Of a stretch of DNA of 35,170 nucleotides, positions 23,644 to 32,177 are shown piece by piece. The notes under the pieces are model-generated. The model did no database searches and was not told the origin of the DNA. It was given only the letters and a program-made list of their open reading frames with translations. Position numbers and translations under genes: made by a program. Location: positions 1 to 35,170 of the forward strand of contig VGLH01000028.1 in the NCBI GenBank assembly GCA_016866785.1, read 5' to 3'. The stretch is from Candidatus Poribacteria bacterium. Lineage in GTDB: Bacteria > Poribacteria > WGA-4E > GCA-2687025. Position 1 is the stretch's first letter; each line of letters starts with the position of its first letter.

Positions 23644-25070
23644 CTCGGAATCAGACGCTGTGCCCGACCAAGATCGTATGCACGCTGGGACCAGCCACCA
23701 ACTCGAAAGAACGCGTGCGAGAGCTGGTCGAGGCAGGGATGGATGTCGCGCGACTGAACTTCTCGCACGGCACGCACGACGACCATCGGTGCAGCATCGA
23801 GTGGGTCCGAGAGGTCGCCCGCGATGCGGGCATCTACGTCGCCATCCTTCAGGACCTGTGCGGACCCAAGATACGCACTGGACCGATGACTAGCGGCTCC
23901 GTTCCGCTGACGGCAGGGGCCGTCTTCACGCTGACGTCGCGCGAGACGCCCGGTTCACCCGACGAAGTGTCGCTCAACTACGCGGGTCTCGTCAGCGAGC
24001 TGGAGCCGGGAGATGTCGTCCTCCTCGCGGATGGGGCGCTGGAGCTCCGCGTCGAACGCACGACGGAAACGGACGCCGTCTGCCGTGTCATCGCAGGCGG
24101 CGAGCTCGGTTCGCACAAGGGGATCAGTGTGCCGGGTCGAGTCCTCGCTCTGCCATCGATGACGGCGAAGGATCGCGCGGACTTGGAGTTCGGGTTGCGG
24201 CACGAGGTCGATTGGGTGGCGCTCTCGTTCGTCCGCGCGGCTTCGGATGTCGCGGAGGCGCGTCGCGCCATGGGCTCGCCGTCGCGCGCAGCGCCGATCA
24301 TGGCGAAAGTCGAGAAGGCGGTGGCACTGGGCGAGCTCGACGCGATTCTCATGGAAGCCGACGGCGTGATGGTCGCTCGCGGCGACCTGGGAGTCGAGAT
24401 CCCGATGGAAGAGGTCCCGTGGGTTCAGAAAGACATCATCCGCAAGGCGAACTTCGCCGGGATGCCCGTCATCACGGCGACGCAGATGCTGGAGTCGATG
24501 ATTTCCAGTCCGAGACCGACGCGCGCCGAGATGACCGACATCGCGAACGCCATCCTCGACGGGACCGACGCGGTCATGCTCTCCGCCGAGACCGCCGTCG
24601 GAGCCTACCCCGTGCAGGCGGTCCGCACGATGAACGAGATCGCTCGCGCGGCTTCTGCTCACGCCCTTGCCGAGAGCCGAGCCCGCGCCGCGCCCCTGAG
24701 CGCTTCGTCCGACATTTCGGATGCGATCAGCCGTGCGGCGTGTCAGATGGCGGCGGCTGTGCAAGCGCGGTTCATCATCTGCTGCACCCGGTCGGGTCAG
24801 ACGGCGAGGAGCGTTGCGAAGTGCCGTCCTCCCATGCCGATCGTCGCTGCCAGCCACCACGAGCGCGTCCTACGGGGCTTGCAGCTCTGCTGGGGTACGG
24901 TTCCTGTGAGGATCGACGCGCCGTCGGATACGGACGACATGGTCGCTAAGGCGAAGCGAGCCGTATTGTCCAGCGGCATGGGTCGGTACGGCGACCGCGT
25001 GGCAATCGTCGCAGGAACGCCCCTATCGGTCGAGGGCACCACGAACACGGTCAAGCTCGACGTGCTGTAG
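23640..25070 (+). CDS. pyk: Pyruvate kinase
   Basis: A 476-residue glycolytic enzyme converting phosphoenolpyruvate and ADP to pyruvate and ATP. The N-terminal 'PTKIVCTLGPATNS', the substrate-site 'MDVARLNFSHGTHDDH', the catalytic-Lys signature 'PIMAKVEKAVALGELDAILMEADGVMVARGDLG', and 'ITATQMLESMISSPRPTRAEMTDIANAILDGTDAVMLSAETA' are all present and in order. The C-terminal regulatory domain follows, without the extra PEP-utiliser domain found in some Bacilli. Its ATG overlaps the response-regulator stop (ATGA), so it is translationally coupled to the two-component genes, an unusual partnership that could tie its expression to that signal. It converges on the ABC permease gene with 21 nt between stops. 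Confidence 0.96.
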   Translation: MTRNQTLCPTKIVCTLGPATNSKERVRELVEAGMDVARLNFSHGTHDDHRCSIEWVREVARDAGIYVAILQDLCGPKIRTGPMTSGSVPLTAGAVFTLTSRETPGSPDEVSLNYAGLVSELEPGDVVLLADGALELRVERTTETDAVCRVIAGGELGSHKGISVPGRVLALPSMTAKDRADLEFGLRHEVDWVALSFVRAASDVAEARRAMGSPSRAAPIMAKVEKAVALGELDAILMEADGVMVARGDLGVEIPMEEVPWVQKDIIRKANFAGMPVITATQMLESMISSPRPTRAEMTDIANAILDGTDAVMLSAETAVGAYPVQAVRTMNEIARAASAHALAESRARAAPLSASSDISDAISRAACQMAAAVQARFIICCTRSGQTARSVAKCRPPMPIVAASHHERVLRGLQLCWGTVPVRIDAPSDTDDMVAKAKRAVLSSGMGRYGDRVAIVAGTPLSVEGTTNTVKLDVL

Positions 25071-25091
25071 TGTCGACGAAGCCTAACCCGC

Positions 25092-26066
25092 CTAGAGGTC
25101 GCGGCGCCGAAACCAGAGAACGCCGCCCGTGACGACAACCACGACGTAGACCGCGACGTAGACTAGGTCCCAGACGGTCGCGGGCGGCCTCGTCACGATC
25201 GGCGGCACGATGGTGAGCTGGTTGGATCCGCCCATCTTGTCAACCCATAGGCCGATGCGGCCCGTCGGGACCAGGAACCCCGCCAGCGTGCCGGCAGCAT
25301 CCAGGACGTCGGCAGACGGTCCTCTGCCCATACGTCGGATCACAGTGGCGGCCGCCCGGACCAAGCCATACTCCTGGGCTCCCACCACCCACGAGAAGAG
25401 CCCGAGCCCCATGCTGACCCAGATGGATGCGAACGTCGAATACGTCACTCCGAGCGTGATGAAAAGCATGGGGAACAGCAGCGACACGACGGACGCTCTC
25501 AGAACATCGCTCGGTATCTCCCCTGAACGAACCGTGAGCACCGCAGACAGAACGACCCCCAGCGCCAACAGGTAGGCGAGCAGCACGGCGTTCAGTCCGA
25601 GCCACTTTCCGACGACGATCATGTCGCGCCGGATCGGTTTGGTTGCGATGCCGTGCATGACGCCTGACTCGATCTCCGGGGCGATGGATCCCGCAGCGAG
25701 CACGATCGCCATGAGCGTCGCAAACGTGCGGATGATCCACATGCCGCCAGCGCGGATCGCTTGATTTGCCATGGCGTGCTCGAACCGACGCGACCGTCGG
25801 CGCGGAGGGTGATCCGCGTCGTCGGGATCGGAGGGGTCGTGAAGGGGCTCGGCAGTTTGTTGTTCGTCCGGAGCCGCTGCTGACGGCGACTCGGTGGGGG
25901 CTGCCTGCTGCGCCGCCTCCTGGCGGTCCGACGCGCGTTCCGCCAACGTCGTCAGTGTGATAATGCCCGCCAAGAAGAGAGTCGACAGGAGGACACCTGC
26001 CAGAAACGTACGCCGCCGCCGCACTTCGAGGGCTGTCAGCAGGGCGATCTGGAGCACGGCGTTCAT
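25092..26066 (-). CDS. ABC-2 type transporter permease (NosY-like)
   Basis: A 324-residue membrane protein. One N-terminal helix (~22-42) precedes a long hydrophilic stretch (~43-100) rich in Pro, Ala, Asp and Arg. Five further hydrophobic segments follow, with 'AGSIAPEIESGVMHGIATKPIRRDMIVVGKWLG', which is the ABC-2/NosY membrane-subunit signature (E..SG......P..R......K). The C-terminus ends 'FRRRDL', as is common in this family. Its ATG overlaps the stop of the ATP-binding gene by four bases, so the two form one exporter. The substrate is unknown. The acidic and basic low-complexity loop after the first helix is longer than usual. Confidence 0.88.
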   Translation of the reverse strand: MNAVLQIALLTALEVRRRRTFLAGVLLSTLFLAGIITLTTLAERASDRQEAAQQAAPTESPSAAAPDEQQTAEPLHDPSDPDDADHPPRRRSRRFEHAMANQAIRAGGMWIIRTFATLMAIVLAAGSIAPEIESGVMHGIATKPIRRDMIVVGKWLGLNAVLLAYLLALGVVLSAVLTVRSGEIPSDVLRASVVSLLFPMLFITLGVTYSTFASIWVSMGLGLFSWVVGAQEYGLVRAAATVIRRMGRGPSADVLDAAGTLAGFLVPTGRIGLWVDKMGGSNQLTIVPPIVTRPPATVWDLVYVAVYVVVVVTGGVLWFRRRDL

Positions 26067-26998
26067 GGCGTCCCCTCGACGCTGCGGACGAAGAAATCCT
26101 CGAGCGACTCACGCACCGGCATGATCGCATGAACCGACGCGCCTCCCGACACGAGAGCTTGGGCGATTTTCGGAACGTCGGCAGCGTTCGCGACGCGGAT
26201 GTGCAGAACATCGCCGGCTGGTCGCCCATCAGGTTCCACCGTGCCGATGTCGGTGAGCTGCTCGCGGATCGCGGGCGTGAGACCGGCGGCTCGCACTTCG
26301 ACACGCGCTCCAGTGTTGAGCAACTCGCCGACGGTGCCCTGTCGCGTCAGACGACCGCGATGGAGGATCGCGACGCGATCGCAGCAGAGCTCGATCTCGG
26401 TCAGCAGATGGGAGTTCAGGAACACCGTCTTGCCAGCCTTCTTCAGCCGGAGAAGGATGCTGCGCACGTCGCGTCTGCCGAGAGGGTCCAGCGCCGACGT
26501 GGGCTCGTCGAGGATGATCAGGTCAGGGCCCGGCAGCAGTGCCTGCGCCAACCCGACGCGCTGCTGCATGCCCTTCGAGAAGCCGCGGATGGGGCGGTCG
26601 GCAGCGGACGACAAGCCGACGGTTTCCAGCACCTCGTCGATGCGCCCCGCGAGTCGCTGTGACTTCATCCCGGACAGCTTGCCGTGGAACCGAAGAAGCT
26701 CGCGCGCCGTCAGGAACTCGTGGAATCGGAACTTCTCCGGCAGGAACCCGACGCGTCGGCGCGACGCCGGGTCGCCCAAAGGACTACCGAACAGCCACCC
26801 AGTGCCGCTGGTGGGGTGGACGGCTCCCAGGAGCATCATGACGGCGGTGGTCTTGCCGGCTCCGTTCAATCCCAGGAACCCGAACACCTCGCCTTCGGGG
26901 ACATCGAGAGTGAGGTCGTCGACAGCCGTGACGGCTCGCTTCCTCCAGCCGCCGCCGTAGACTTTCCGGAGATGCTCGGAACGGATGGCGCTGGGCAT
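26063..26998 (-). CDS. ABC transporter ATP-binding protein (ABC-2 exporter type)
   Basis: A 311-residue ATPase that pairs with the overlapping permease gene. Walker A is 'GLNGAGKTT' (~44-52), the signature is 'FSKGMQQRVGLAQAL' (~139-153), Walker B is 'LIILDEPTSALDPLGRRDV' (~160-178), and the switch His is in 'FLNSHLLTEIE'. The C-terminal ~85 residues form the extra domain common in CcmA/NatA/NosF-like ATPases. The start is ATG 26998. The Shine-Dalgarno sequence is weak, but the gene lies only 15 nt after trkA, so coupling is likely. The function of the exporter is not revealed by the neighbouring ion transporters. Confidence 0.92.
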   Translation of the reverse strand: MPSAIRSEHLRKVYGGGWRKRAVTAVDDLTLDVPEGEVFGFLGLNGAGKTTAVMMLLGAVHPTSGTGWLFGSPLGDPASRRRVGFLPEKFRFHEFLTARELLRFHGKLSGMKSQRLAGRIDEVLETVGLSSAADRPIRGFSKGMQQRVGLAQALLPGPDLIILDEPTSALDPLGRRDVRSILLRLKKAGKTVFLNSHLLTEIELCCDRVAILHRGRLTRQGTVGELLNTGARVEVRAAGLTPAIREQLTDIGTVEPDGRPAGDVLHIRVANAADVPKIAQALVSGGASVHAIMPVRESLEDFFVRSVEGTP

Positions 26999-27013
26999 CG
27001 ACGTGGTCTTCTG

Positions 27014-27688
27014 TCAGCGGTTGTGCTCGACCAGGCGATGGATATCGCTCGGAGTGCCGAGGACGATGAGAGTGTCCATCGCTTCGATCTCGGTATCCGG
27101 ACCCGGAACTCCGATGATGCGCGAGGTCCCGTCCGGATCGAGACGGCGAATGGTGACGACGACGACGCGGTACCGTCGGATGAGCTCCAGCTTCGCCAAC
27201 GAGCTCCCGGCAAGCTTCGTCGGACACTGGATTTCGGCGATCTGGTACTCGTCGGAAAGGTCGATGTAGTCGACGAGTCCGGGGTTTACAAGCCGACGCG
27301 CGAGTCGCCGCCCGGCGTCTTCCTCCGGCGCGATGATGTCGGTGATGCCCAGGCGCTCGAGGATCAGCCGATGGGTCGGGCTGGAGGCGCGCGCGTGAAC
27401 GCACGTGACACCCATCAGCAGGAGCTCCTGCAGGGTCAGCACCATGGACTCGAAGTCCTTGCCGATCGTGACGACGACGGCGTCCATCTTCGCCAGATTG
27501 TTGGCGCGAAGGGCGTCTGCATCCGTCGAGTCGAGCCTCACGGCGTAGGCAGCGAGGCTCTTGACAGCTTCGACGTTCTCCATGTCGGCGTCAATCGCCA
27601 GTACTTCGGCTCCCGCGGCTGAGAGCTCCTGCACCAGAACGCGTCCGAGCTGCCCCAAGCCGATCACGGCGATCCGCAGCGCTGCCAT
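27014..27688 (-). CDS. trkA: K+ uptake regulatory subunit TrkA/KtrA (RCK domain)
   Basis: A 224-residue cytoplasmic protein with an N-terminal Rossmann RCK_N domain ('IAVIGLGQLGRVLVQEL', GxGxxG at ~10-15; acidic Asp33/Asp35) and a C-terminal RCK_C domain (~135-224). Its size is that of KtrA rather than the duplicated E. coli TrkA. It forms a ring on the membrane subunit and gates K+ entry in response to NAD(H), ATP/ADP or c-di-AMP; which ligand applies here cannot be seen. It sits 28 nt downstream of trkH, as expected for its partner. Confidence 0.93.
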   Translation of the reverse strand: MAALRIAVIGLGQLGRVLVQELSAAGAEVLAIDADMENVEAVKSLAAYAVRLDSTDADALRANNLAKMDAVVVTIGKDFESMVLTLQELLLMGVTCVHARASSPTHRLILERLGITDIIAPEEDAGRRLARRLVNPGLVDYIDLSDEYQIAEIQCPTKLAGSSLAKLELIRRYRVVVVTIRRLDPDGTSRIIGVPGPDTEIEAMDTLIVLGTPSDIHRLVEHNR

Positions 27689-27716
27689 GTCTCAACCGTC
27701 CTATCCACCTGACGAC

Positions 27717-29561
27717 CTACATGACCATGACTTCTTCGTCTGGATGCTCGAACTTGCCGGCGTGGACGCGCTGGCTCAGGGCGATGGCAATCGTCAACGG
27801 ACCGACCCGTCCGAGAAACATCGAGAGAATGATGACGACCTTTCCGACGGCAGACAAGCCAGCCGTGATCCCCATCGACAGTCCCACCGTGCCAAACGCC
27901 GAGACCTCCTCGAAAACGAGCTTGACCAAGTCCTGCTCGGGCTCGGTGATGGACAGAACGAACGCGGACATGAACACCACCGACGCGCCGAAGATCAACA
28001 CGGTCATCGCCCGGTTGACCGTGTCCTCCGGGATGCACCTTCCGAGAAGCTCGATTCGTCGCTTTCCGCGAGCTGTGGCGAGCGCAGAGAGAAAGCCGAT
28101 GCCGACCGTCGTCGTCTTGACGCCACCGGCAGTTCCGCCCGGGGATCCGCCGATGCCCATGAGCGCGATCATCATCAGCGCCGTCGGCACGACGATTGCC
28201 GTCGTGTCGAGCGTGTTGAAGCCAGCCGTGCGTGTCGTCACGGATTGGAAGGCGGAGGCGAGGAGCCGTCGTCCCGGAGACAGCCCGGAGAGAGTCGCGT
28301 CGCGTTCGAGGAAGAAGTAGCCCACGGTTCCAGCGATGATGAGCACTGCCGTGATAGCGAAGACCATCCGCGCTTGCACCGAGAACCGAGGTCGTCTCCG
28401 TCGCGCCACGGACCGCGCGGCGTTCACGATCTCGCTCAACACGGTGAACCCGAGACCTCCAGACACGATCAGCGCCATGACCATCAGGTTCGTTGGGAGG
28501 TGGAACGCGGACAGCGGCGCCGCGAGATTGGGTGTCCACAGCGAGAAACCGGCGTTGCAGAACGCCGACACCGAATGGAAGAGCGAATAGAACCACCGTG
28601 GTCGGTCGATGATCAGTTCGGCAGGTGTGGAGATGTAGAGGACGACCGCGCCGATTGCCTCGATGACGAGTGTGAAGACGATGATGCTCTCGAGCGTCTT
28701 GCGAGCGGAATCGACCGTGGCGTCGTTGAGCACGTCGCGCATGTATGCCTGCTGGCGGAGGCTCGCGCTGGCTTCCATGAAGATGACGAAAAACATCGTC
28801 AACGTCATCAAGCCGAGTCCGCCGACCTGGATCAGCACCAGGATCACCGTCTGACCGAACATCGTGAAGAAGGTCGCCGTATCCACGACGATCAGTCCGG
28901 TAACGCACACAGCGCTCGCGGATGTGAAGACCGCATCGAGGGCGGGCATCGCGCCTGCCGTCACGCTGGCTGCCGGTAGCATCAGGAGCAGCGAGCCCGC
29001 GACGATGATGCCGACGAAGCTGATGACGACCGCCGAAACTGGGCGGAATCGCCGTTCGAGCAAACGGTGGCTGTATCGGGCTCCGCCGACGAGCAAGTTC
29101 AGGAAGATATAAAGCTGAGTCAGGGCGATGTAGACGGAGGTGATGCGCGCCGGCTCGACTTCGAGGGTTCCGGCGACGAATCCGACGAGCTTGCGGGCGA
29201 GCTCGGCTCCGACCAGCGGCAGCGTGGCGATGTAGCCGAGGAGGAGGAGCCCGGTGAGGACGAGCTCGAACCACCGCTCTTTGGCGTGCTCGACGCGGTT
29301 CGCTGCGATCACCACTCCTACCAGGGAGTTCGCAATGAACCCCCAGACGATGATCACATTCAGCGCGTGGACGACGCTTTTCCAGGTCGAGGGCAGGTAG
29401 AAGCCGTACTCGGCGATCAACACGACCGACGCCAGCAGCCCGATCACCACCATCGCGTGATGGAGGAACCCCGTCACGCGGGGGCGGACGTCGTACAACA
29501 GATCGTCGAATGCCGCGATCTGGTCAACGACCGCCTGAGGTAGCCGGACGCGGAATCTCAC
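27717..29561 (-). CDS. trkH: K+ transporter TrkH/KtrB family with extra N-terminal membrane domain
   Basis: A 614-residue channel-like K+ uptake protein. The four selectivity-filter loops are visible: 'SASAVCVTGL', 'SVSAFCNAGF', 'SVTTRTAGFN' and 'EVSAFGTVGL', each with its key Gly. Ahead of the core (which starts near residue 175) is a ~170-residue region with about four hydrophobic helices (~38-60, 66-90, 96-116 and 143-158) that standard TrkH/KtrB proteins lack; its role is unknown. The start is GTG 29561, preceded by AGGAGG four nt upstream, which fixes the start. It is paired with trkA downstream and follows the PiT gene by 34 nt in the same direction. Confidence 0.92.
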   Translation of the reverse strand: MRFRVRLPQAVVDQIAAFDDLLYDVRPRVTGFLHHAMVVIGLLASVVLIAEYGFYLPSTWKSVVHALNVIIVWGFIANSLVGVVIAANRVEHAKERWFELVLTGLLLLGYIATLPLVGAELARKLVGFVAGTLEVEPARITSVYIALTQLYIFLNLLVGGARYSHRLLERRFRPVSAVVISFVGIIVAGSLLLMLPAASVTAGAMPALDAVFTSASAVCVTGLIVVDTATFFTMFGQTVILVLIQVGGLGLMTLTMFFVIFMEASASLRQQAYMRDVLNDATVDSARKTLESIIVFTLVIEAIGAVVLYISTPAELIIDRPRWFYSLFHSVSAFCNAGFSLWTPNLAAPLSAFHLPTNLMVMALIVSGGLGFTVLSEIVNAARSVARRRRPRFSVQARMVFAITAVLIIAGTVGYFFLERDATLSGLSPGRRLLASAFQSVTTRTAGFNTLDTTAIVVPTALMMIALMGIGGSPGGTAGGVKTTTVGIGFLSALATARGKRRIELLGRCIPEDTVNRAMTVLIFGASVVFMSAFVLSITEPEQDLVKLVFEEVSAFGTVGLSMGITAGLSAVGKVVIILSMFLGRVGPLTIAIALSQRVHAGKFEHPDEEVMVM

Positions 29562-29595
29562 GGTTCCTCCTGTCTGGGTCGGTTCACGATGCCAA

Positions 29596-30582
29596 CTAGC
29601 CGAACAGGCTCTTGAGCAGCAGGCAGCTCAGGAACGCAATCGCGCCGCACACGGGGAACGTCAACAGCCACGCCGCTATGACGGACTGTACGATATCCCA
29701 GCGAACGCCGCGAGCGTGCCGCGCAGCCCCGACACCCATGATCGACGTCGTGATCGTGTGCGTCGTGCTGAGCGGGATCCCGAAGGTCGAAGCCGCGAAG
29801 ATCGTGAGACCTGCGGCGGTTTCGGCGCTGAATCCCTGCCACGACTTCAGCTCGACCATCTGCATGCCGATCTTTCGGATGATCTTCCAGCCGCCGACCG
29901 ATGTGCCCAAGCCCATCACTCCGGCGCACAGCAGGATCACCCAGAGCGGGATGTGGAACGATCCGAGCACACCGCCGATCACCAGCGCCAGGGTGAAGAC
30001 GCCCATGAACTTCTGCCCGTCGTTCATGCCGTGGTTAAACGCCATGAAGACCGACGACAGCACCTGGAGACGGTCGAACGTGCGCTTGGAACGCTGCGGT
30101 GTGCCGCTCGAGAAGAAGCGCAGGATGATCGTCGCGATCACCGCGCTCATGCCGAATCCCAGCACACTGGACAGAACGATGCCGATGAACACCTTCTGCC
30201 ATCCTGACCACAGCAGAACATCGGGCCCGGCGGTTGCCAGCCCTGCTCCTGCCAGCCCGGCGACGAGCGCATGGGACTCACTGGTCGGGATGCCGAACTG
30301 CGCTGCGACGGTCCCGAACACGATGACTCCGACGACCGCCGACGCGATGGTCGTCAGGTTGACGATCTCCGGGTCGATGATGCCCTTACCGATCGTATGG
30401 GCGACCGCCGTACCCGACATGACGCCGATGGTGTTGAGGATCGTCGCCATGATGACCGCCGAACGCGGCGTGAGGACCTTCGTGGACACGACCGTGACGA
30501 TCGCGTTGGGCGCATCGGTCCATCCGTTGACGAACTCAGCGAGCAGAATCAGAACGAGCGTGAATATGAGCAGAGCGCTCAT
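29596..30582 (-). CDS. Inorganic phosphate transporter, PiT family
   Basis: A 328-residue membrane protein with two inverted repeats of the PiT signature: 'FVNGWTDAPNAIVTVVSTKVL' near the N-terminus and 'FNHGMNDGQKFMG' in the middle, plus the 'GIPTSESHALV' and 'GIPLSTTHTITTSIMGVG' motifs. PiT proteins take up metal-phosphate with H+ or Na+. It is shorter than E. coli PitA because the central cytoplasmic loop is small. The start ATG 30582 has AAGGAG six nt upstream. It lies 15 nt after the DUF47 gene, the usual partner of PiT. Confidence 0.95.
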   Translation of the reverse strand: MSALLIFTLVLILLAEFVNGWTDAPNAIVTVVSTKVLTPRSAVIMATILNTIGVMSGTAVAHTIGKGIIDPEIVNLTTIASAVVGVIVFGTVAAQFGIPTSESHALVAGLAGAGLATAGPDVLLWSGWQKVFIGIVLSSVLGFGMSAVIATIILRFFSSGTPQRSKRTFDRLQVLSSVFMAFNHGMNDGQKFMGVFTLALVIGGVLGSFHIPLWVILLCAGVMGLGTSVGGWKIIRKIGMQMVELKSWQGFSAETAAGLTIFAASTFGIPLSTTHTITTSIMGVGAARHARGVRWDIVQSVIAAWLLTFPVCGAIAFLSCLLLKSLFG

Positions 30583-30597
30583 GCAAACTCCTTGCGC

Positions 30598-31227
30598 CTA
30601 GGTGTTCTGCTTGCGCGCCATCGATGCCACGATCTCGGCGACGTGCTGGCAGTGGTCTGTGACCTGTTCTAGTCGCTCGAAGATATCCTTCCACTCGATG
30701 AGCGCCTTCACGTCGGACTCGGTCCGGAACAGCTCCTTCAGCGACCGATGGAGCAGCTCGTCGCTCTCCTGCTCCTTGTCCTTGATCTCCGTGACGCGCT
30801 GCTGGATGTCGCCCAGCCTCGCCTTGTTGAGCGACGCCACGAGCGGCTCGACCAGTCCGACAGTCGCCGCGGCGAGGTCGCCCAGAGCCACCGCTGCGTC
30901 GCATCCGGACTGCGGCTGATAGATGTCGATCCGCTCGGCGACCTGGCGCATCCTGCCGATGATGTCGTCGAGCCGGTTCGTCAGCCGAACGATGTCTTCC
31001 TTATCGAACTTCGTGATGTAGACGCGATCCACCATGCTTCGGACGGCATCGACCAGTCGGTCGCCTTCGTGCTCGAGCTCAGCGATCCGGCGGACCTTCT
31101 GCTCGATGGTGCTCACGTCGCGAAGCAACTCCTGAATCTCCGTTCCGCAGCGCACGCCCAGCGCGATGTGCTGCCGGAACATCTCCTCGAACTCGGTGTC
31201 GTTGTTCTTGGGCATGAACCCAAACAT
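30598..31227 (-). CDS. DUF47 (PhoU-like) Pit accessory protein
   Basis: A 209-residue all-helical cytoplasmic protein: 'MFGFMPKNNDTEFEEMF', then 'ELEHEGDRLVDAVRSMVDRVYITKFDKEDIVRLTNRLDDIIGRM', the DUF47 hallmark with E/D-x-x-D metal-binding repeats similar to PhoU. These proteins are found next to PiT transporters and are thought to control their phosphate flux. The start is ATG 31227, with AGGAG seven nt upstream. It is the first gene of the minus-strand ion-transport block. The 46 nt before it hold no recognisable promoter, so transcription may come from the PhyH/EamA genes upstream. Confidence 0.93.
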   Translation of the reverse strand: MFGFMPKNNDTEFEEMFRQHIALGVRCGTEIQELLRDVSTIEQKVRRIAELEHEGDRLVDAVRSMVDRVYITKFDKEDIVRLTNRLDDIIGRMRQVAERIDIYQPQSGCDAAVALGDLAAATVGLVEPLVASLNKARLGDIQQRVTEIKDKEQESDELLHRSLKELFRTESDVKALIEWKDIFERLEQVTDHCQHVAEIVASMARKQNT

Positions 31228-31273
31228 ACGGAACTCCTGATGTGGATAACCACGAGGCGCCTGTGTCGTTCGA

Positions 31274-32164
31274 TCATCCGCGGCGCCGGTGAGACGGATG
31301 ATGACCCAGTGGGTCGTCGCCGACCCATCGTTCGTCTGCCGGCTCGGACGCGAGCTGATAGCGCGTGTCCGATGAGAGACGAATGCGGTTCACAGGGGAA
31401 CGGTTGTCAGCCGAGCAGTGCATCGTGAACATCGTGAAGGAGAGCATATCGCCAGCCCGGAAACCGCCGTCCGACGCGGTGAGCCATCGTCCTCCGAGGC
31501 GGTCTTGGACCTCGACGGGGTTTGTGCTGAACCAGCCCCCGCCCCACGGGTTCGGCTTGTCGGAATCGACGTCGACGGCTCCATAGGTCTGCTTGAGGTC
31601 CTCGTGCAGGTGGGATTTCTCGAGAACCAGCAAGGGTCCGTCGGAGTAGGGCACGTCGCCGATGGGGATCCAGCTCGTGTAGAGGCGGTGCGTGCCTCTG
31701 CCCATGTAGACGACATCGTAGTGGCAGCCGGTCGCCCCGCCGACGCGGACGGTTCTGAGCCAGACGAAGTCGAAGGGTCTTACCGCGCCGCCGAGGAGCT
31801 TCTCGTAGAACGCGATGGCGGGCCCGCTGTGCACCAGCCTGCGGACGGCGGGACCGGTCCGCATCTCCTTGGCGAAGGCACGCCCGTCGATGGATCCGCG
31901 TGTCGAACGACCGCTGGCGATGGCTTCCATCAGTCCATGCGACGTGTCGATCTCGTCGACCGACGCCAGCCGCTCCAGCATCTCCCGACGCGCGCCGAGC
32001 ACGTCGTCTCGGTTCAGGTAACCGCGAACGAAAACGTAGCCGTCCTCCTCCATCCGGCTCGCCAGCGCCGTCCCATCGTGGACGACGTCGTTGGACTCCC
32101 GCAGGAACCCGAACTTGTCGGTCGTCGTCGCAATCGTGTTCCCGTGCGAAACGAACGATTCCAT
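31274..32164 (-). CDS. Phytanoyl-CoA dioxygenase (PhyH) family Fe(II)/2-oxoglutarate oxygenase
   Basis: A 296-residue protein with the double-stranded beta-helix metal site: 'TGCHYDVVYMG' supplies His148 and Asp150, 'MFTMHCSADN' the distal His249, and 'RIRLSSDTRYQ' an Arg262 that would hold 2-oxoglutarate. PhyH-like enzymes hydroxylate diverse small molecules; the substrate cannot be inferred here. Such genes are very abundant in Poribacteria-like and Planctomycete genomes. The start ATG 32164 has AAAGGTGAGGG immediately upstream. It lies 13 nt after the EamA-type gene, so both are probably co-transcribed. Confidence 0.88.
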   Translation of the reverse strand: MESFVSHGNTIATTTDKFGFLRESNDVVHDGTALASRMEEDGYVFVRGYLNRDDVLGARREMLERLASVDEIDTSHGLMEAIASGRSTRGSIDGRAFAKEMRTGPAVRRLVHSGPAIAFYEKLLGGAVRPFDFVWLRTVRVGGATGCHYDVVYMGRGTHRLYTSWIPIGDVPYSDGPLLVLEKSHLHEDLKQTYGAVDVDSDKPNPWGGGWFSTNPVEVQDRLGGRWLTASDGGFRAGDMLSFTMFTMHCSADNRSPVNRIRLSSDTRYQLASEPADERWVGDDPLGHHPSHRRRG

Positions 32165-32177
32165 CCCTCACCTTTCG

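Noticed and set aside
27561-28979. Long plus-strand frame opposite trkH
   Set aside because: Composition is His/Asp/Arg-rich shadow coding opposite a clear TrkH gene; no motifs.
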